Shown in pieces: positions 4,304 through 6,576 of a stretch of 6,576 bases of DNA. Source of the DNA: Halovenus sp. (GTDB lineage: Archaea; Halobacteriota; Halobacteria; Halobacteriales; Haloarculaceae); assembly GCA_003551265.1 (NCBI GenBank), contig PUMG01000261.1, forward strand, positions 1-6,576, written 5' to 3'. Every line of letters starts with the position of its first letter. The first letter of the stretch is position 1. The position numbers and the translations under genes were made by a program. The notes beneath the pieces are model-generated. The model saw only the letters and a program-made list of their open reading frames with translations. It was not told where the DNA came from and made no database searches.

Positions 4304-6163
4304 CTACTCCACAGTCACGCTTTTGGCCAGGTTTCGCGGTCTGTCGATAGACCGGCCGAGTCGGTTCGCGACGTGATAGGCGACGAGTTGTAGCTGTACG
4401 TTCCCGAGGATAGCCGCAGTCCGGGGATGGCTCTCGGGAATCGACAGGACGTGATCAGCGTACCGTCCGGCGTCGCTTCGGCCGTCGGTCACTGCCACAA
4501 CCGGCCCGTCACGCGCTTCGACCTCTTTGATGTTGCCAACAGTTTTCCGAGCAGGCTCGCCGTCACCGACGACCAGTGCAAACACCGGCGTCTCCTCGTC
4601 GACGAGAGCAAGGGGACCGTGTTTCAACTCTCCGGCAGCGAAGCCCTCGGCGTGTTCGTAGCTTATCTCTTTGAGCTTCAGCGCGCCTTCGAGAGCGACC
4701 GGATACTGGTAGCCGCGGCCGATGAAAAAGTACGACCGGGCATCCGCGTAGTGTTCTGCAACCGCCTCCGCGTTCGACTCGTCGAGTACCTGCTGGACCT
4801 GTCCGGGAAGTTCCCGAAGCGCTGGAACAAGCGACCGACGGGAAGCAGGTCGCTCCGCTGTGGCGAGCGAGAGCAGATTCAGCGTGGCGAGTTGACCCGC
4901 GAACGTCTTCGTTGCCGCCACGCCGATCTCCGGTCCTGACCGGATGAGGAGGGTGTGGTCACACTCGCGGTTCATCGTCGACCCGACTGTGTTCGTCAGC
5001 GCGAGCGTCTGTCCACCGCGACTGCTCGCCTCGCGGAGCGCCGACAGTGTGTCTGCGGTCTCGCCGCTCTGGCTGACACCGACGACCAGATTGTCGCCAA
5101 CCGGCGGCGGTGAGGTTGCGTACTCGCTTGCGAGAAACGCCTGTGCAGGCACCCCGGCCTCGTGAAACAGCTGTGTGGCGTACATCGCAGCGTGATACGA
5201 CGTGCCACAGGCAACGAACTGGACGCCGGAGAACTTCCCGCGTCCACCTCCCGGATGCACGAAGGAGATGTCGTCAACGTCAGGAACATCGACGCTGGCC
5301 GTGAGTTCGTTTACCCGTCCTCGCAGACACTGGCGAAGCGCGCGTGGCTGTTCGTGAATCTCTTTGAGCATGAAGTGATCGTATCCGCTCTTGCCTGTCT
5401 CCTCGGCGTCCCACTCGACGGTATGAATGGATTTCGAGACGGGTGTTCCATCACGGTCGGTCACGGCAAGAGTACCGTCTATCCGGGCGAACTCGCCGTC
5501 TTCGAGGTAGACGACGTCCGCCGTGAACTCACGGAACGCGGGAACGTCACTCGCCAGAAAGAACACCTGGTCGCCGTCGCCTGTCGTGGTGTCGTCTGTC
5601 GAGCCGTCGCTCCCGATGCCAACGACGAGCGGCGAGTCGTTCCGGGCGGCAAAGATAGCGTTGACGCCCTCGATGAGCGCGGCAATCGCGTAACTGCCTT
5701 CGAGACGTTCGATTGCCGCCCGGAACGCGGCCTCCGGTTCCATTCCTTCGTCGAGTCCCTGTTCGGTGAGGTGTGGAACCACCTCCGTGTCTGTGTCGCT
5801 GGTGAACGTCCGACCCGCTGCCGTCAGTTCGTCACGAAGGGTCTGGTAGTTCTCGATGATGCCGTTGTGGACAACAGCAACACTTCCCCGCTCGCTGAGA
5901 TGCGGGTGGGCGTTCGCGTCGGTCGGAGGGCCGTGCGTACTCCAGCGGGTGTGACCGATTCCGAGGTGTCCAGACAGGGACTTCGACCTGAGTGCGTCAC
6001 GGAGGTCAGCGATTTCGCCAGCAGTCTTGCAGACAGTGATTTCGTCACCGAGCAACGCGACACCGGCGGAGTCGTACCCCCGGTATTCGAGCTTTGCAAG
6101 ACCGTGAACGAGCGTGTCGAGCGTCTCGTCCCCGCGTCCGAAACAACCGATGATGCCACACAT
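4304..6163 (-). CDS. glmS: Glutamine-fructose-6-phosphate aminotransferase (isomerizing)
   Basis: This encodes 619 residues, close to the roughly 609 of E. coli GlmS. It converts fructose-6-phosphate and glutamine to glucosamine-6-phosphate and glutamate, the first committed step to UDP-GlcNAc, in the cytosol. The N-terminal class II glutaminase domain (1 to about 225) begins with nucleophile Cys2 (MCGIIGCFG) and has GHTRWSTHG (70-78), HNGIIENY (99-106) and SDTDTE (122-127). Two SIS isomerase domains follow. The first has CGTSYHA (319-325), SQSGETADT (364-372) and ATKTF (417-421). The second has EGALKLKEISYEHAEG (492-507), with catalytic-type Glu499 and His504. The C-terminal tail NLAKSVTVE carries the conserved lysine (614). 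An acidic D/T/G insert (about 185-199) looks like a halophilic surface loop. The start overlaps the glmU stop by one base and has a strong Shine-Dalgarno sequence. Confidence 0.97.
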   Translation of the reverse strand: MCGIIGCFGRGDETLDTLVHGLAKLEYRGYDSAGVALLGDEITVCKTAGEIADLRDALRSKSLSGHLGIGHTRWSTHGPPTDANAHPHLSERGSVAVVHNGIIENYQTLRDELTAAGRTFTSDTDTEVVPHLTEQGLDEGMEPEAAFRAAIERLEGSYAIAALIEGVNAIFAARNDSPLVVGIGSDGSTDDTTTGDGDQVFFLASDVPAFREFTADVVYLEDGEFARIDGTLAVTDRDGTPVSKSIHTVEWDAEETGKSGYDHFMLKEIHEQPRALRQCLRGRVNELTASVDVPDVDDISFVHPGGGRGKFSGVQFVACGTSYHAAMYATQLFHEAGVPAQAFLASEYATSPPPVGDNLVVGVSQSGETADTLSALREASSRGGQTLALTNTVGSTMNRECDHTLLIRSGPEIGVAATKTFAGQLATLNLLSLATAERPASRRSLVPALRELPGQVQQVLDESNAEAVAEHYADARSYFFIGRGYQYPVALEGALKLKEISYEHAEGFAAGELKHGPLALVDEETPVFALVVGDGEPARKTVGNIKEVEARDGPVVAVTDGRSDAGRYADHVLSIPESHPRTAAILGNVQLQLVAYHVANRLGRSIDRPRNLAKSVTVE

Positions 6164-6576
6164 CAGCGAACCACCTCCGCGCCATGGGAGAGGTGCCCGC
6201 CGACGGTCACACCAGTCCCGATGCGAACTTCGGTTCCGACGAGCGAGCCCGGATCGAACGCGACGCTCCCCGCCGTCCGAACTCTGTCAGCAAGCACCGC
6301 ACCGAGGCGCTGTTGCTCGAAAATCCGGTTCCCGACCCTGACGTCAGCAGGACCGCCGGAGACGGTCACGTTGACACCGAGATGGACATCCTGTCCGAGA
6401 ACCGCATCGACGAGCGTCGACCCATGGCCGATGCGGCAGTCGCTGTCGACGACAGCACGGTCGAGCGTCACGTTCGCACCGACCGTGGTGTTCTGAGCGA
6501 GGGCAACGTTCGGCCCGACAACCGTCGAGGGCCCAACTTCACAGTCTGGTCCGACGACGACAGGGGGCTGCAAGAC
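6163..6576 (-). CDS. glmU: GlmU-like bifunctional nucleotidyltransferase/acetyltransferase, 5' truncated by window
   Basis: The 137 visible residues are the C-terminal end of a longer protein; the frame is still open at the window edge and the nucleotidyltransferase domain lies outside. The visible part is a left-handed beta-helix of hexapeptide repeats (VVGPDC, EVGPST, VVGPNV, TVGANV, IGHGST and so on). A break follows (about SGGPADVRVGNRIFEQQ), then a second block, LGAVLADRVRTAGS...DPGSLVGTEVRIGTGV, which matches the pattern of archaeal GlmU C-termini. Such proteins acetylate glucosamine-1-phosphate and form UDP-GlcNAc. The TGA stop shares one base with the glmS ATG, so the two genes form an operon on one pathway. 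Without the N-terminal domain the exact sugar specificity is uncertain; another sugar-1-phosphate nucleotidyltransferase is possible. Confidence 0.85.
   Translation of the reverse strand, partial: VLQPPVVVGPDCEVGPSTVVGPNVALAQNTTVGANVTLDRAVVDSDCRIGHGSTLVDAVLGQDVHLGVNVTVSGGPADVRVGNRIFEQQRLGAVLADRVRTAGSVAFDPGSLVGTEVRIGTGVTVGGHLSHGAEVVR
6171..6178 (-). promoter_or_regulatory. Strong Shine-Dalgarno site for glmS
   Basis: GGAGGTGG on the minus strand lies inside the last codons of glmU, 8 bases before the glmS ATG. It matches the anti-Shine-Dalgarno end of 16S rRNA very well. It supports the start at 6163 and contrasts with the leaderless genes elsewhere in the window. Confidence 0.7.

Noticed and set aside
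5162..6496. Long plus-strand open frame (444 codons) opposite glmS and glmU
   Set aside because: It is fully antisense to two well-recognised genes. Its translation is rich in R, V, T and S, without family features, as expected from GC-rich third positions.

Overview
The window looks like chromosomal DNA from a halophilic archaeon (class Halobacteria). The evidence is GC-rich coding sequence with acidic proteins, an archaeal Hef helicase/nuclease, the archaeal/eukaryotic-type ribosomal protein L21e, a tRNA gene without an encoded CCA, and TATA boxes lying about 25-35 bases before start codons, which implies leaderless or very short-leader transcripts. The genus cannot be fixed from this stretch.

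Layout. Positions 1-1914 (+) hold the 3' part of hef, a stalled-fork helicase/XPF-type endonuclease. One base separates it, tail to tail, from a small haloarchaeal DUF5789-like gene at 1916-2173 (-). A more AT-rich accessory block follows, up to about 3820. It contains a tight two-gene toxin-antitoxin operon, with a winged-helix antitoxin at 2359-2766 and a PemK/MazF-like toxin at 2763-3110. It also contains a small ribbon-helix-helix regulator at 3307-3549 (-) and a non-coding stretch with degenerate tRNA-end fragments. The block stops exactly at the 3' end of an intact tRNA-Ala(GGC) gene at 3821-3892 (-), which suggests past integration at that tRNA. Core genes then resume: rpl21e at 3999-4298 (+), fired from a region shared with the tRNA promoter. 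Five bases further on, tail to tail, lies the glmU-glmS operon on the minus strand: glmS at 4304-6163 and the 3' part of glmU at 6163-6576.

How the genes work together. GlmS makes glucosamine-6-phosphate. The GlmU-like protein is predicted to acetylate and uridylylate glucosamine-1-phosphate, giving UDP-GlcNAc for surface glycans. A phosphoglucosamine mutase is needed between them and is not in the window. Hef acts in replication-fork repair and carries a PCNA-box-like motif in its disordered linker.

The most interesting item is the toxin-antitoxin pair. Its antitoxin has a winged-helix DNA-binding domain and an acidic tail. The start of its mRNA region carries three direct repeats with an exact 10-bp period just downstream of the TATA box, a plausible autoregulatory operator. 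No CRISPR array, insertion sequence or recognisable replication origin was seen.
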